Positions 8,099 through 17,194 of a DNA stretch of 64,000 nucleotides are shown in pieces. A model generated the notes under the pieces. It was not told the DNA's origin, ran no database searches, and saw nothing but the letters and a program-made list of their open reading frames with translations. The position numbers were made by a program, and so were the translations under genes. The stretch lies in NCBI RefSeq assembly GCF_028826105.1, contig NZ_JAQGPL010000001.1, positions 4,800,501 to 4,864,500 on the forward strand. The letters run 5' to 3'. The first letter of the stretch is position 1; the number at the start of each line of letters is the position of its first letter. Source of the stretch: Paenibacillus humicola. GTDB lineage: Bacteria; Bacillota; Bacilli; Paenibacillales; Paenibacillaceae.

Positions 8099-8453
8099 CT
8101 TCTTCCTCCTCTTCGACGATCGAACGGATGCGATCCTCAAGATTTGTTTTAATGTTTTGCAGCAGGCGGATCTGCTCGTCGATTTCCCCCAGCTTCTGCT
8201 TATAGATCGGGAGCACCTCCGAGCAGAACCTTTCCTTGCGCTGGAGCACGCAGTGCAGGAAGCCGGCGATTTGAACGGTCGATATCCCGAGCGAGAGGTA
8301 AAACTGGATGACGCGCACCTGTTCCTCGGCAAGCGGCGAATATTCCCGGTAGCCGTTGTCCTGCCGAACCGGCGCGAGCAGCCCCTGCTGCTCGTAATAG
8401 CGGAGCGAGCGGATGCTGACCCCCGTCCGCGCCGACAGCTCTCCGATTTTCAT
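8076..8453 (-). CDS. MerR-family transcriptional regulator
   Basis: A 125-residue MerR protein. Residues 1-70 form the winged helix-turn-helix (MKIGELSARTGVSIRSLRYYEQQGLL, then DNGYREYSPLAEEQVRVIQFYLSLG). A dimerising coiled coil follows (about 80-112). The C-terminus is a run of Glu and Asp ending in CSSCQ, a CxxC pair that could sense redox state or metal. Cys residues also occur in the linker (LHCVLQRKERFCSE). It overlaps the thioredoxin gene by 23 nt and has a MerR-type promoter upstream. Autoregulation and activation of the thioredoxin are inferred. Confidence 0.92.
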   Translation of the reverse strand: MKIGELSARTGVSIRSLRYYEQQGLLAPVRQDNGYREYSPLAEEQVRVIQFYLSLGISTVQIAGFLHCVLQRKERFCSEVLPIYKQKLGEIDEQIRLLQNIKTNLEDRIRSIVEEEEEDECSSCQ

Positions 8454-8496
8454 AAGTCCCGTCCCCTTCCGTTATATGCGGTACAGGCGCACGTTT

Positions 8497-8528
8497 ATTT
8501 TAAACGATGACATCGATGTGAGGGTCAA
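8497..8528 (-). promoter_or_regulatory. MerR-type promoter/operator
   Basis: On the minus strand TTGACC (8523-8528) and TAAAAT (8497-8502) are separated by about 20 nt, longer than normal. The spacer centres on the 10-bp palindrome ACATCGATGT (8510-8519). An over-long spacer containing a dyad is the hallmark of promoters activated by MerR-family DNA distortion. It lies 44-75 nt upstream of the MerR start. Confidence 0.65.
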
Positions 8529-8530
8529 GA

Positions 8531-8570
8531 CAAAAGAAACGGCCGCTGCCATCAAGGCAAGAACGGCCGG
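8531..8570 (-). terminator. intrinsic terminator of the nucleotidyltransferase gene
   Basis: Minus-strand hairpin CGGCCGttcTTGCC-loop-GGCAgcGGCCG is followed by TTTCTTTT. It lies about 110 nt after the stop of the gene at 8683-9435 and just before the MerR promoter. Confidence 0.6.
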
Positions 8571-8682
8571 CTTGTTTACGGGCGTGCTTTTCGCCCGGCT
8601 GCCCGGAACGCCCAGCCCCGCAGCAGCAGTTGGCGCGGATCAACCGGCGTTATACGGCGGTGCAGCCCGATCCCCGTGATAA

Positions 8683-9435
8683 TTAAGCCTTTCGCCAGAA
8701 GTGGGTCGTTAAATCCCGATAACCCGCCTCGGTCAAGATGGAATCCATGACGTTCCTTAACGTTCGATATACGGGGTTCCCGGCGATCCATTGTTCACAA
8801 AGCGTTACAATTTCCGCCCCTTGCTCGTGGCTGTTGTTGAGCCAAAACCTTTTCCACTTCGGGTAAGGATAAGGCTCGTTGCGTACAAGAAAAGGTAAGG
8901 CCAGCGCGGATTCGATTGTTCGGTTCATCATAATCGATTTGCCTAGAGGTTCCCGTGCCGCCTCAACGGTAACTCCCGTGCGAAAGTCTTTGTAAGCCTG
9001 TTTGATTAAATCGGGCAGCGTGAGATGAAATCGCTTGGCTGCATCATGGAGCAGCTGCGGCAGCACCTGCTCGCGATCCTGGATCGCAACCGCGTGACGG
9101 TATATCCATAGAACCTCCGGATCGCTTCCATTCAGCCGGGCTTGAAGCCAGCTCAAGGGCCGCATTTTAATATCCATTAAGGGCCGATGATCCCCGTCGT
9201 GAACCCACAAGTGCTGGACCCCGCCCGCCCGGTCGACCAAAGCGAGGTATCGCTCGTCAGGCAGGATCAATTCCAAATCGAGATCCGATGTTTCGTTAAA
9301 CGTTCCGATTGAATAGCTTCCGGTAACCGCGATCAATGCGGTGCCCAAAGCCTCCGCAACGAAGGGAAATGCGCTTTGAAGCTTCAGCGGGCCGTTAAAA
9401 TAATCTGAAACCACCTGTTGGACATGGGTGTTCAT
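8683..9435 (-). CDS. nucleotidyltransferase-domain protein
   Basis: A 250-residue protein with the polymerase-beta nucleotidyltransferase motif GSYSIGTFNETSDLDLELIL near residues 39-58. The GS and DxD residues should bind Mg-NTP, and a third acidic position is likely in DIKMRPLS. The C-terminal half is alpha-helical, as in aminoglycoside-adenylyltransferase and kanamycin-type enzymes. It has no close match to a named family that I can recognise. The start has AAGGTGG upstream. It stands alone between terminators. It might modify a small molecule such as an antibiotic, but the substrate is not evident. Confidence 0.75.
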   Translation of the reverse strand: MNTHVQQVVSDYFNGPLKLQSAFPFVAEALGTALIAVTGSYSIGTFNETSDLDLELILPDERYLALVDRAGGVQHLWVHDGDHRPLMDIKMRPLSWLQARLNGSDPEVLWIYRHAVAIQDREQVLPQLLHDAAKRFHLTLPDLIKQAYKDFRTGVTVEAAREPLGKSIMMNRTIESALALPFLVRNEPYPYPKWKRFWLNNSHEQGAEIVTLCEQWIAGNPVYRTLRNVMDSILTEAGYRDLTTHFWRKA

Positions 9436-9595
9436 GTCACACCACCTTTGCCGATGACTCGTTTACGAGCTGCTCCTCCGTATATTTTGCGGGCTGCGAT
9501 GCAGGTGCATATTCCTTTTTTCAATTACAGACCGGCATTCTTTTTATCATTGTAACAAAAACAGCGCACAAGAGGCGTGTAGCATCCATTTCGTA

Positions 9596-9635
9596 GAAAA
9601 AGGAGCGGCCGCGCATTTTGCGCAAGCTCGCTCCC
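9596..9635 (-). terminator. intrinsic terminator of the LLM flavin enzyme gene
   Basis: The minus-strand hairpin GGAGCGagCttGCGC-aaaat-GCGCggccGCTCC is followed by TTTTT. It is located 20 nt downstream of the stop at 9655. Confidence 0.75.
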
Positions 9636-9654
9636 CCGGTGCAGCAAACGTCCC

Positions 9655-10674
9655 TTACGCGCGGGCATTCAGCTCGAACGCATCGGCAAGCAGCTCGTAC
9701 GACCGCCGCTTCGCTTCGTAGTCGTACATGATTGTGGCGATCATGATTTCGTCCGTGCCGTACGCCTCGCTCATGGCCAGCAGACGCTCCCGCACCGCCG
9801 CCGGCGAGCCGACGACCATCCGCTTGCGGTTCTCCCGCAGGCGCATCCGCTCGACGGGCGAATAAGCGTACGCCAGCGCCTGCTCCGGCGGCACGACGCC
9901 GTCCGTCAGTCGGCCCTGCTCCAGCATGACAAACTGATAATCGATGCTGGCCGCGAGCCGCTCCGCCTCTTCGTCCGTGTCGGCGCAGACGGCGAAAATG
10001 GCAACCATCGACTTCGGCGCCGTCCCCTGCGCGGACGGCTCGAACCGTTCGCGGAAATAGCGGACGGCCGACTCCCCGCCGGCGCCGTTGATGAACTGGG
10101 CGAACGCGAACGACAGTCCGCGCTCCGCGGCCAGCATCGCGCTGTCGCCGCTGGAGCCGAGCAGCCAAATTTCCGGCGCCCCTTCAACCTCGGGCAGCGC
10201 CTGCAGGCCGGGGAAGCGATGCTCCGCGCGGCGCGCCAGGTTTAAATAATGCATCAGGTCGTCGATCTGCTGCGGATACCGGTCGATGCCGCCGATCCGC
10301 CCTTCCTGCATCGCCCGCGTGACGATCGGCATGCCGCCCGGCGCCCGGCCGAGGCCAAGGTCGATGCGTCCCGGATACAGCGCTTCGAGCAGGCGGAAAT
10401 TTTCGGCCACTTTATACGCGCTGTAATGCGGCAGCATGACCCCGCCCGAGCCGACGCGGATCGAATCCGTCCGCGCGGCGATATGCGATAGGAACACTTC
10501 CGGGCTGGAATGCGCCAGACTCGGCATATTATGATGCTCGGCCACCCAGAACCGGGTATAGCCGAGCCGTTCCGCCAGCTGCGCCAGCTTCACCGTCTCC
10601 TGCAGCGCCTCCGCGGCCGTGCCGCCCTGCGGCACCGGCGTCTGATCGAGCACGCTCAGCCTGATCTTCGTCAC
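9655..10674 (-). CDS. LLM-class flavin-dependent oxidoreductase (luciferase-like)
   Basis: A 339-residue protein of the bacterial luciferase superfamily. It has the typical N-terminal LSVLDQTPVPQG, the YTRFWVAEHHNMPSLAHSSPEVFLSHIAART stretch, and RVGSGGVMLPHYSAYKVAENFRLLEALYPGRIDLGLGRAPGG, which match the group that includes the YwcH/YddN-type FMN proteins. It is a full-length TIM barrel without a signal peptide. A GTG start has GGAGGGG 5 nt upstream. It is monocistronic between a terminator downstream and a non-coding stretch upstream. It likely uses reduced FMN from a separate reductase. The substrate is unknown. Confidence 0.93.
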   Translation of the reverse strand: MTKIRLSVLDQTPVPQGGTAAEALQETVKLAQLAERLGYTRFWVAEHHNMPSLAHSSPEVFLSHIAARTDSIRVGSGGVMLPHYSAYKVAENFRLLEALYPGRIDLGLGRAPGGMPIVTRAMQEGRIGGIDRYPQQIDDLMHYLNLARRAEHRFPGLQALPEVEGAPEIWLLGSSGDSAMLAAERGLSFAFAQFINGAGGESAVRYFRERFEPSAQGTAPKSMVAIFAVCADTDEEAERLAASIDYQFVMLEQGRLTDGVVPPEQALAYAYSPVERMRLRENRKRMVVGSPAAVRERLLAMSEAYGTDEIMIATIMYDYEAKRRSYELLADAFELNARA

Positions 10675-11028
10675 CCGAACCCCTCCGTTTTATCCAATGA
10701 TGAAATGCGACTGAAGCGCACCGTTCCCGTTCTCGTCCGCCAATGGGACGAAACCGGTTCTTTCAGCATCATAACGCAAGCACGCCCCCGGCCGCAAACA
10801 GCCGGAGGCGCGGGAAAAGCGCGGAAACGGGCGATAACCCGAGCAAATATCACTTCACTTATTATAGCCGCTTACTTTAATGCATGAAACCAACCTTCCA
10901 CCGTATCGAGAATACCGCTTTGGCCTCGCAGTAAGCAGGCAGACGCAGCCGACTGCAAACCGGCGTGCTTGCCGGACACATGACAATCGATACGTCTATG
11001 CCCGGCAAAATGTTTCGTCAAGCATGAC
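10675..11028. other. intergenic region without a recognised gene
   Basis: No convincing ORF is seen: open frames here lack ribosome sites and read as shadows of high-GC sequence. The part near 10850-10880 is AT-rich (CACTTCACTTATTATAGCC) and could hold the promoter of the LLM gene. Confidence 0.4.
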
Positions 11029-11084
11029 AAAAAAAGAAGCCGCGCGGTCGCGGCAGGTTGATGCAACCCGCTGCCCGCACGGCT
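11029..11084 (-). terminator. strong intrinsic terminator of the giant multidomain gene
   Basis: A long minus-strand stem (AGCCGTGCGGGCAGCGGGTTG paired imperfectly with its downstream arm around CAT) is followed by TCTTTTTTT. It begins 21 nt after the stop of the 1381-residue gene. Confidence 0.85.
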
Positions 11085-11104
11085 TTATACAGCAAGCCGA
11101 AAGG

Positions 11105-14100
11105 TCAGTTAAAGCTGACGGTTTGAACGTTCAATTGAAGCGCCGCCGTCCAGTCCGATACGGATACGACCAGATCGTTGTTCGCCGGAAGCTGGACACC
11201 GGCGACCCGGCCGTTGAGCGGAACCTCCGCCCCCTTGTGAACCGCGAACGCGCGGACGTCGACGGTTTTAGAGCCGCTGCGGTTGCCGACACGGACAAGC
11301 GACATTTCCGGGGACAGCGTAATGTCGAGCCCGGACGACGGTCCGCCGCCGATCCCCATAATCGCGACGGCCCGCACCTGATCCTCCACCTGCCGCGCAA
11401 GCGTCAGGGTGAAGTTCTTCTCCGCGCCCGGCGTAAAACGAAGCTGGGTGCAGTCGGCATTGGCGGCCAGAACATCCTCCTGCCCTTTGTGCGTGGCGAC
11501 GTCCGAAATGACGATCGAGACGCCGTTTGGCAAAATCGAATTGTAGGTGTAGGTGCCGTCACCGGTGCCGACGATTTTGCGCGTAAGCGGGACATTTTCC
11601 GGCAGCATATAGGCGCCGGGGACGAGGTAGCACGGGAGGCTGCCCGGAATGTTCGCCTGCAGCTGCGAACCGAACCGCCCCGTCGTCAGACCATTCTCGT
11701 CGGTAATCTGCATATCGGCCGGCGACAGCAGGAAATCGATAACGAAGCGGGTCAGGCCGAACGGACCGCTGAACGGAAGATCATGGTCGGCCAGCAAATA
11801 TTGTCCGTTCGTCATCATGCCGAGCGTAATGCCGTCCTCGCTGCGGAATTTCGTAGCGCCGTCGCCCCCGATGTAATCGAAGGCGAAATCGCTGCCGCTG
11901 CGCCGGAAGACGAGCCGGCAGTTCGGTCCGTTGTCTTCCGCCGAATCCGTCGGGAAATTACAGTCCCAGACGAACATCTGGACGCCGTCCAGATCGGTGA
12001 CGGTCGTGCTGCCGTCGGGCGACAGCTGCGGTCCCGGATGCTCGGGAGGATAGACGAATTTATAAGGCATGACGCAGTGCGAATCCTTCAGCTTCTCCTG
12101 GTAGCCCGCATCCCACACCTCGCCGGCGGGAATGAAGAACAGAAGCGGCGCATTGTCGCGGTCGCAGCCGCGCAGGAACGTGCGCTCGATCTCCCGGTAC
12201 GTCTTCGCCACCCGCTTGATTCCTTCGAGACCCTGGTCGTGAAAATGAAGAAGGCTTTCGCGGCTCAGCAGCCGGCCGTGGACCGCCGTCAGCTGCTCAT
12301 GCAGGCTTTCTTTAGTCAGCGTGTGCGTGTCGTTGCGCCCCGTCCAGTAATTGTCGGCCACGATCGCGGCCATCGACGTGCAGAAGCCCGTGGCAAGGCC
12401 GCCGTTATCTTCGCCTTTCAGAAAATGTTGATAGAAGCCGTAAAATGCCGCCGTTAATATCGGATGGCCGAAGATCGGATCGAGCTGCTCGTGCCAAATT
12501 TCCGCCGCGCCGAACGTATCCTGGTACGTGCCCCAGCTCGGGACGCCGTCCGAGAAATTGCGGAACGGCAGGTTATGCACGCCGTATTTGAACGGCACCT
12601 CAAGCACTGAGGCCTTCTTGGCCGTTCGGCTGTTGCTGACGAGACCGTCCGGATTGCGGACCTGCACCGTCGCGCTTCCGCCGGAGCTGCCTCCGCCGCC
12701 GGTTCCCGGCATGACGTACGTCAGCTGCGTCGGACCGGTCACATTCGCCGGTACCGCGGCGCCGTTCACCAGGACCGCCGCGCCGCTCAGAAACGCGCGG
12801 CCGGTCAGCGTGACGGTCGCGCCGGGAACGAGCCCGCCGCTCAGCGCGTTCAGCTGCGGCTTGATGCGCAGCGTCAGCCGGTTGCTCTCCGTCCCGTCCT
12901 CCCGCCGGACGCTGATCGATTTCTCGCCCCCCGCCGAGCCGGCCGGGATCGTTACCGTCAGGCTCTCGTCGGCGTTCACGGCCGGCACGAGCACCGCGCC
13001 GTCCAGCAGGACGCGGTCGTGACTTGTGAAATGGCTCCCGCGCAGGATGACGGCGTCGCCGGGAAACGCCTGCGACGGCGTAATTTCTGAGACCCACGGG
13101 CGCGTCAGCAAATCCTCCCATGCGTCCTCCGAAAATTCGAAGAAACGAATGCTGCCGTCGAGACCTGCGTAAGCGCCGTCGATCCCCGCCCGTCCGGGCT
13201 GGCCTTGGTCGCCTTTCCGGCCGTTGCGCGCGTCTTTGCACGTTTCGCCGACGCCGCTGATGCCTCCCGCTCCCGGCGCTCCGCCGGGACCGCCGTCGCC
13301 GCCGCGTCCGATTGCGCCTCCTTGATTTTTCAGCTTGAACGCTTTGTTCGTGACCGTCGATTCCAGCGTTCCGTCCAGGACGCCGATCGTAATATTGCCG
13401 CCTGCGCCGCCGTTGCCGCCGCGTCCGCCTCTCCCGCCGTCGCCTCCGTCGCCGCCGTCGCCCCCGTCGCCGGGGTCGGCGCTGCAGTGCCAGCCGAACA
13501 ACCACCAGCGTTCGCCGACATGGCCGTCCGCGCCGTCGCCGCCGCGTCCGCCGCGCTGGCCGGTTCCGCCTTTTCGCCCTTCTTCGCCGCTGAAGTCGAT
13601 ATTCGGCATGGCGCTCATTTCCTTGACCCATATTTCCAGATGAGGCGCATTCTGACCTTTCGCGCCGTTAATGCCCGACTCGCCTGCACGGCCGTCTTCG
13701 CCGTCCAGCCCGTCCCGCGAATTCGGCTTCGTATGCACGCCGGACCATCCGCGTCCGTTCAAATCCGGGTTATCAAGCCGCGGAGGCGTGCTTCCGCCCG
13801 GCTTGCGCCAGGTGATTTTTGCATTGGCTCCGCAAATGACTTTCTCTGCAATCAAATAAAAGGTCGTGACGTCCGGTTCGATGACGAGCTCCGTATTCGT
13901 CAGGTCGATCGTCTGCGCGATCATAACCGCGGAAGTAACGGGAATTTTCGTCAGCGAATAGACGTGCACCGGCTGCTCCGAGGTGATCGGCCACTGTGCG
14001 GGGTTGCCCGCTTCGAGCTTGGCGATCAGCGAGCTGTCGTTCAGCCGGATCGCGTCCTTGTCGATGGTGAACACCCCCGACATGACGCTCGGTTCGGCCG

Positions 14101-15250
14101 GCTTGCGAAGCGCCGGGCTTTCGCGCAGCACGATCGTCGGCATCACCGCGCCGGTACGTTTAGCGATAAGCGGCGAGCCGAGCGCCGAGGCCGAGAGCGT
14201 CGTGCGCAACGGCGGCGTCACAGGCGATGCCGGGTTGATTCCCGCTGCCGGGGCTGTGTTAACCGAACCGGCAGAAGGCGCGGAAATGACCGGCGGAGAA
14301 GCGGTGATCCGGCGCAAGGTCGGCACGCTGTTCCGGTTGGCCAAATACTTGGCGAGGTTTTCGCGTATGATGCCACCGCTTGTCGCTATCCCCAGCGCGG
14401 CTGCAACCGCTTTCCAATCGATAGCCACCGCAATGCTTTTGCGCGGAGCGACGACGACTTTGCCGGGCGTCATCACCGTCTTGGTCGTCAGCTTCAGCGT
14501 TTCCAGATCGGACAGCCGTTCCACGCCCGCGGCATTCATCAAATCCTTGATCGGCTGCAGCCGCGAGCGGCTCACGTCCGGAATCAGGTTGACGGCGATG
14601 TCCTGGATGCCGGTGGCGCTGCGGACCGATTGCTCGATCGCCGACGATCGCTGCTGCAGGCCTGCGTTGAATGCGCCGTCTACCGCGCCGCTCCGGACCG
14701 CGACGTTGCTGATTCTGCCGGCATACGCGTACGCCTTGCCGTCAATGCCTGCGCCGATCTTGAAGCCGAGCTCGCCTACGTTCTGAATCGGGCCGGGCAC
14801 CGAGCTGCTGCCGACCGTCTTGTCGTCGATCTGCAGCTCCATCTGTCCGTTATCGCCGCGGGTCAACCGGACGCGAGACGTTCGTCCCGCCTGCACAAGC
14901 GTGCTGCCGCTGTCGACGCTCACCCAGCCGGCCGCCGTATGTACGGAACCGACGAGCTTGCCGTTCGCTTCGATAAACAAAGCGACCGAAGGGCTTTGTG
15001 CCTCCAAAATGTTTTGGCGTTTTCCGCCGACCCGGTCGGGTTCGATCGTCGCCTCAAGCGTAAAGGACTGCAGCTGCCCCAGCTCCCTGCTCCGGGCAAG
15101 CTCGATAAAGCCGCCGTCCAGACGAAAGCCCATTTCCATCTCGAGCGGCTTCGCATTGACCGCGCCCGTAATTGAAATGCCGATGACCGATCCGTCAAAC
15201 GCACCCGTCCGGTCGTTTTTGAGCAAAAACAGCGTCGTGCCTCGTTCCAT
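11105..15250 (-). CDS. giant multidomain protein: lectin-like, collagen-like Gly-rich, IPT/TIG and putative Cys-hydrolase domains
   Basis: A 1381-residue protein. Residues 1-200 look like a concanavalin/LamG-type lectin fold (FTLEATIEPDRVGGKRQNILEAQ...SVALFIEANGKLVGSVHT). Residues about 300-470 are Pro/Ala/Ser-rich with beta segments. Residues about 487-700 are rich in GxxGxx and GDGGDGGDGG, interrupted collagen-like repeats. Two IPT/TIG domains follow (about 716-880, starting ITPSQAFPGDAVILRGSHF). A domain at about 900-1130 carries GLATGFCTSMAA (Cys957), DSHCVMPYKFVY (His1058) and FVWDCNFP (Asp1096), in papain/transglutaminase-like order. The C-terminus is beta-rich. The ATG at 15250 has GGGAGG upstream; a longer frame to 15325 has no site. 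No signal peptide or LPXTG anchor is visible, so localisation is puzzling. The hydrolase assignment is inference. Confidence 0.8.
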   Translation of the reverse strand: MERGTTLFLLKNDRTGAFDGSVIGISITGAVNAKPLEMEMGFRLDGGFIELARSRELGQLQSFTLEATIEPDRVGGKRQNILEAQSPSVALFIEANGKLVGSVHTAAGWVSVDSGSTLVQAGRTSRVRLTRGDNGQMELQIDDKTVGSSSVPGPIQNVGELGFKIGAGIDGKAYAYAGRISNVAVRSGAVDGAFNAGLQQRSSAIEQSVRSATGIQDIAVNLIPDVSRSRLQPIKDLMNAAGVERLSDLETLKLTTKTVMTPGKVVVAPRKSIAVAIDWKAVAAALGIATSGGIIRENLAKYLANRNSVPTLRRITASPPVISAPSAGSVNTAPAAGINPASPVTPPLRTTLSASALGSPLIAKRTGAVMPTIVLRESPALRKPAEPSVMSGVFTIDKDAIRLNDSSLIAKLEAGNPAQWPITSEQPVHVYSLTKIPVTSAVMIAQTIDLTNTELVIEPDVTTFYLIAEKVICGANAKITWRKPGGSTPPRLDNPDLNGRGWSGVHTKPNSRDGLDGEDGRAGESGINGAKGQNAPHLEIWVKEMSAMPNIDFSGEEGRKGGTGQRGGRGGDGADGHVGERWWLFGWHCSADPGDGGDGGDGGDGGRGGRGGNGGAGGNITIGVLDGTLESTVTNKAFKLKNQGGAIGRGGDGGPGGAPGAGGISGVGETCKDARNGRKGDQGQPGRAGIDGAYAGLDGSIRFFEFSEDAWEDLLTRPWVSEITPSQAFPGDAVILRGSHFTSHDRVLLDGAVLVPAVNADESLTVTIPAGSAGGEKSISVRREDGTESNRLTLRIKPQLNALSGGLVPGATVTLTGRAFLSGAAVLVNGAAVPANVTGPTQLTYVMPGTGGGGSSGGSATVQVRNPDGLVSNSRTAKKASVLEVPFKYGVHNLPFRNFSDGVPSWGTYQDTFGAAEIWHEQLDPIFGHPILTAAFYGFYQHFLKGEDNGGLATGFCTSMAAIVADNYWTGRNDTHTLTKESLHEQLTAVHGRLLSRESLLHFHDQGLEGIKRVAKTYREIERTFLRGCDRDNAPLLFFIPAGEVWDAGYQEKLKDSHCVMPYKFVYPPEHPGPQLSPDGSTTVTDLDGVQMFVWDCNFPTDSAEDNGPNCRLVFRRSGSDFAFDYIGGDGATKFRSEDGITLGMMTNGQYLLADHDLPFSGPFGLTRFVIDFLLSPADMQITDENGLTTGRFGSQLQANIPGSLPCYLVPGAYMLPENVPLTRKIVGTGDGTYTYNSILPNGVSIVISDVATHKGQEDVLAANADCTQLRFTPGAEKNFTLTLARQVEDQVRAVAIMGIGGGPSSGLDITLSPEMSLVRVGNRSGSKTVDVRAFAVHKGAEVPLNGRVAGVQLPANNDLVVSVSDWTAALQLNVQTVSFN

Positions 15251-15781
15251 CTCTTTACCTCCCTCAAAGTTTTGCGAACCTCTGTGATTAACCTTTTTCG
15301 CGAGCAAAACCTGCTTCGGAAGCATTTGCTTTCATGGTTGATCCGTCTGTCCGCAGTTGGACGCCGCTTCGAGCGCCCGGAACCCACCCCATTTTCTGCT
15401 ATTTATTACTAAGGACTAATTTATTTTACAGGAAGAATATAGCATAACTGTCATTTCGGAAATATCCATCCTACGGACTGTAGTTTCATAATCGGTCCTC
15501 CTACCCGGCTCATGCGCCGACCGGCATCCCATTCGACGGCAGCAAACATAAAAACGCGCAATCGACAGCGCGATTCTCGTTTGGAGAGGGAGCGAAGTCC
15601 CGGAAGCATGGGAGGGATGGCCAATTTGTAAGGAAGAGAAAGGGAGCCGGCATCGCGTTCGACGCCAGGCCGGGAGCGGTTCCGCTTCGTGTCCGGCCAT
15701 TTCGTCACCTGCGCCAGCGCGGGGAAAATCGCCAGCCCGTCCGGATTGGACCGGGCCTGTCATGACTTTCGCGGCTCGACA
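15251..15781. other. 531-nt intergenic region without a recognised gene
   Basis: The left half is AT-rich (around 15400-15470) and probably holds the promoter of the giant gene. Open frames between 15416 and 15763 on the minus strand lack a ribosome site and recognisable protein composition. No RNA structure that I can name is visible. Confidence 0.4.
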
Positions 15782-17194
15782 CTAATCCAATCCGCACGCT
15801 TCGGCCAGCACCTCGACGAGATGCACCGCTTCCATGTCGTGATCCCCGGGTTTGCGGCGCACGCCAAGCCGCATCTGCAGCAGGCAGCCCGGGTTCGTGG
15901 TGACGATTACATCGGCCTTCGTCGCATTCGCGTTGTCCATTTTGGCGTCCAGGATGCTCATCGACTCCCGGTAATGCAGCAGATTATAGATGCCGCCCGA
16001 CGCGCAGCACCGGTCGCTGCCTTCCATCTCGATGAACGTGGCGCCTGGGATCGACTTCAGCAGCTCGCGCGGCGCGGTGCGCACGCCCTGCACATGCAGC
16101 AGGTGGCACGAATCCTGATAGGTCATGACGCCGTTCCACGGCTTGACAAAAGGCAGCGGTCCGTACGTGTGCAGCATTTCCGTCACATCGCGCGACTTTT
16201 CCGCAAAACGCCGCGCCCGTTCCGCCCACGCCGCATCCCCCGCGAGCAGATGGCCGTATTCGTGGAGCATCGCGCCGCAGCCGCCGGCGTTATTGACGTA
16301 GAAATCGGCCCCGGACAGCTCGAAGGCGGCGATATTCGATTTGGCCAGCTCCTGCGCCTGCGCTTTCAGCCCTTGATGGGCGTGCAGCGCCCCGCAGCAG
16401 GATTGTCCCGCGGGAATCACGACCTCGCAGCCGGCCAGCGACAGCAGCTCGACGGTGAGCCGGTTGGTGCGGCTCATCATCGCGTCCATCAGGCAGCCGG
16501 CGAAAAAAGCGACGCGCGCTTTTTTCGCACCCATGGCGGGGATGACGCTCCCCCATTCGTACCGCATGCGAGGCGGCTCGACCTCGGGCAGCGCCTGCTC
16601 GAACGCGGCGGCCGGTTCGGACAGGGCGTGCAGCAGCTTCGTCCGGCGAAGCAGCTTCCCCGCGCCGCTCTTCTGATACAGCCAAAGCAGATTGCCAGCG
16701 GTGCGGAGCCTGCGCGGATAAGGAAGCAGCTGCCGCATCGCGAGCCGTTTCAGCCGGTCCCGTCCGCGCTCCTTCCACGAGACGCGCTTCCGCAGGCTGC
16801 CCTGCGCCGTATGCGCCGCAGCGGACTGCGGCCCTGACGGCGCCGCCGGCCCACCCGTGGACGGCTGCCGCTGAGGCGGCATGGCCTGCCGATCCGCAAT
16901 CGCTTCTTTGGCCGACTCGAGGATATGCCCGTACGGAACGCCGACCGGGCAGGCCGTCTCGCAGGCTCGGCAGCCCAGGCACAGATCGATCGGCTGCGTC
17001 AAATGGCCGCCGATATCGATTTTCCCCTCCGCAGCCAGCTTCACCAAATTAATGCGCCCTCTCGGCGAAGCCGATTCCTTGCCCATCGAAATATACGTCG
17101 GGCACACCGGCAGACAGTAGCCGCACTGCACGCACTGGTTGGCCTCGTTATACGCCGCTTCGAACAGCTTTTGCCGCGGCTCCGTTTTGCTCAT
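15782..17194 (-). CDS. glcF: glycolate/lactate-type oxidase iron-sulfur subunit GlcF
   Basis: A 470-residue electron-transfer subunit. Two 4Fe-4S clusters are evident: CVQCGYCLPVC at residues 21-31 and CLGCRACETAC at 72-82, each followed by the usual downstream Cys-Pro. The C-terminal half carries the two CCG domains (AGQSCCGALHAHQG and GSDRCCASGGIYN) that bind cofactor in this family. Cys/Gly/Pro spacing matches GlcF rather than LutA, which lacks the ferredoxin part. Its ATG overlaps the glcD stop by 4 nt (ATGA), giving translational coupling. It passes electrons from the flavoprotein GlcD to the membrane quinone pool. An Arg/Pro-rich linker (about residues 105-140) looks unusually low in complexity. 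Confidence 0.93.
   Translation of the reverse strand: MSKTEPRQKLFEAAYNEANQCVQCGYCLPVCPTYISMGKESASPRGRINLVKLAAEGKIDIGGHLTQPIDLCLGCRACETACPVGVPYGHILESAKEAIADRQAMPPQRQPSTGGPAAPSGPQSAAAHTAQGSLRKRVSWKERGRDRLKRLAMRQLLPYPRRLRTAGNLLWLYQKSGAGKLLRRTKLLHALSEPAAAFEQALPEVEPPRMRYEWGSVIPAMGAKKARVAFFAGCLMDAMMSRTNRLTVELLSLAGCEVVIPAGQSCCGALHAHQGLKAQAQELAKSNIAAFELSGADFYVNNAGGCGAMLHEYGHLLAGDAAWAERARRFAEKSRDVTEMLHTYGPLPFVKPWNGVMTYQDSCHLLHVQGVRTAPRELLKSIPGATFIEMEGSDRCCASGGIYNLLHYRESMSILDAKMDNANATKADVIVTTNPGCLLQMRLGVRRKPGDHDMEAVHLVEVLAEACGLD

Noticed and set aside
10880..12457. 525-codon plus-strand open frame
   Set aside because: It is antisense to the end of the giant gene and spans its terminator; composition is not protein-like.
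13205..15175. 656-codon open frame on the plus strand
   Set aside because: It is antisense to the 1381-residue gene, has Arg/Ala-rich low-complexity composition, no ribosome site, and results from the Gly-rich codon pattern of the opposite strand.
15416..15763. 115-codon minus-strand frame in the intergenic region
   Set aside because: No ribosome site and no recognisable composition; treated as non-coding.
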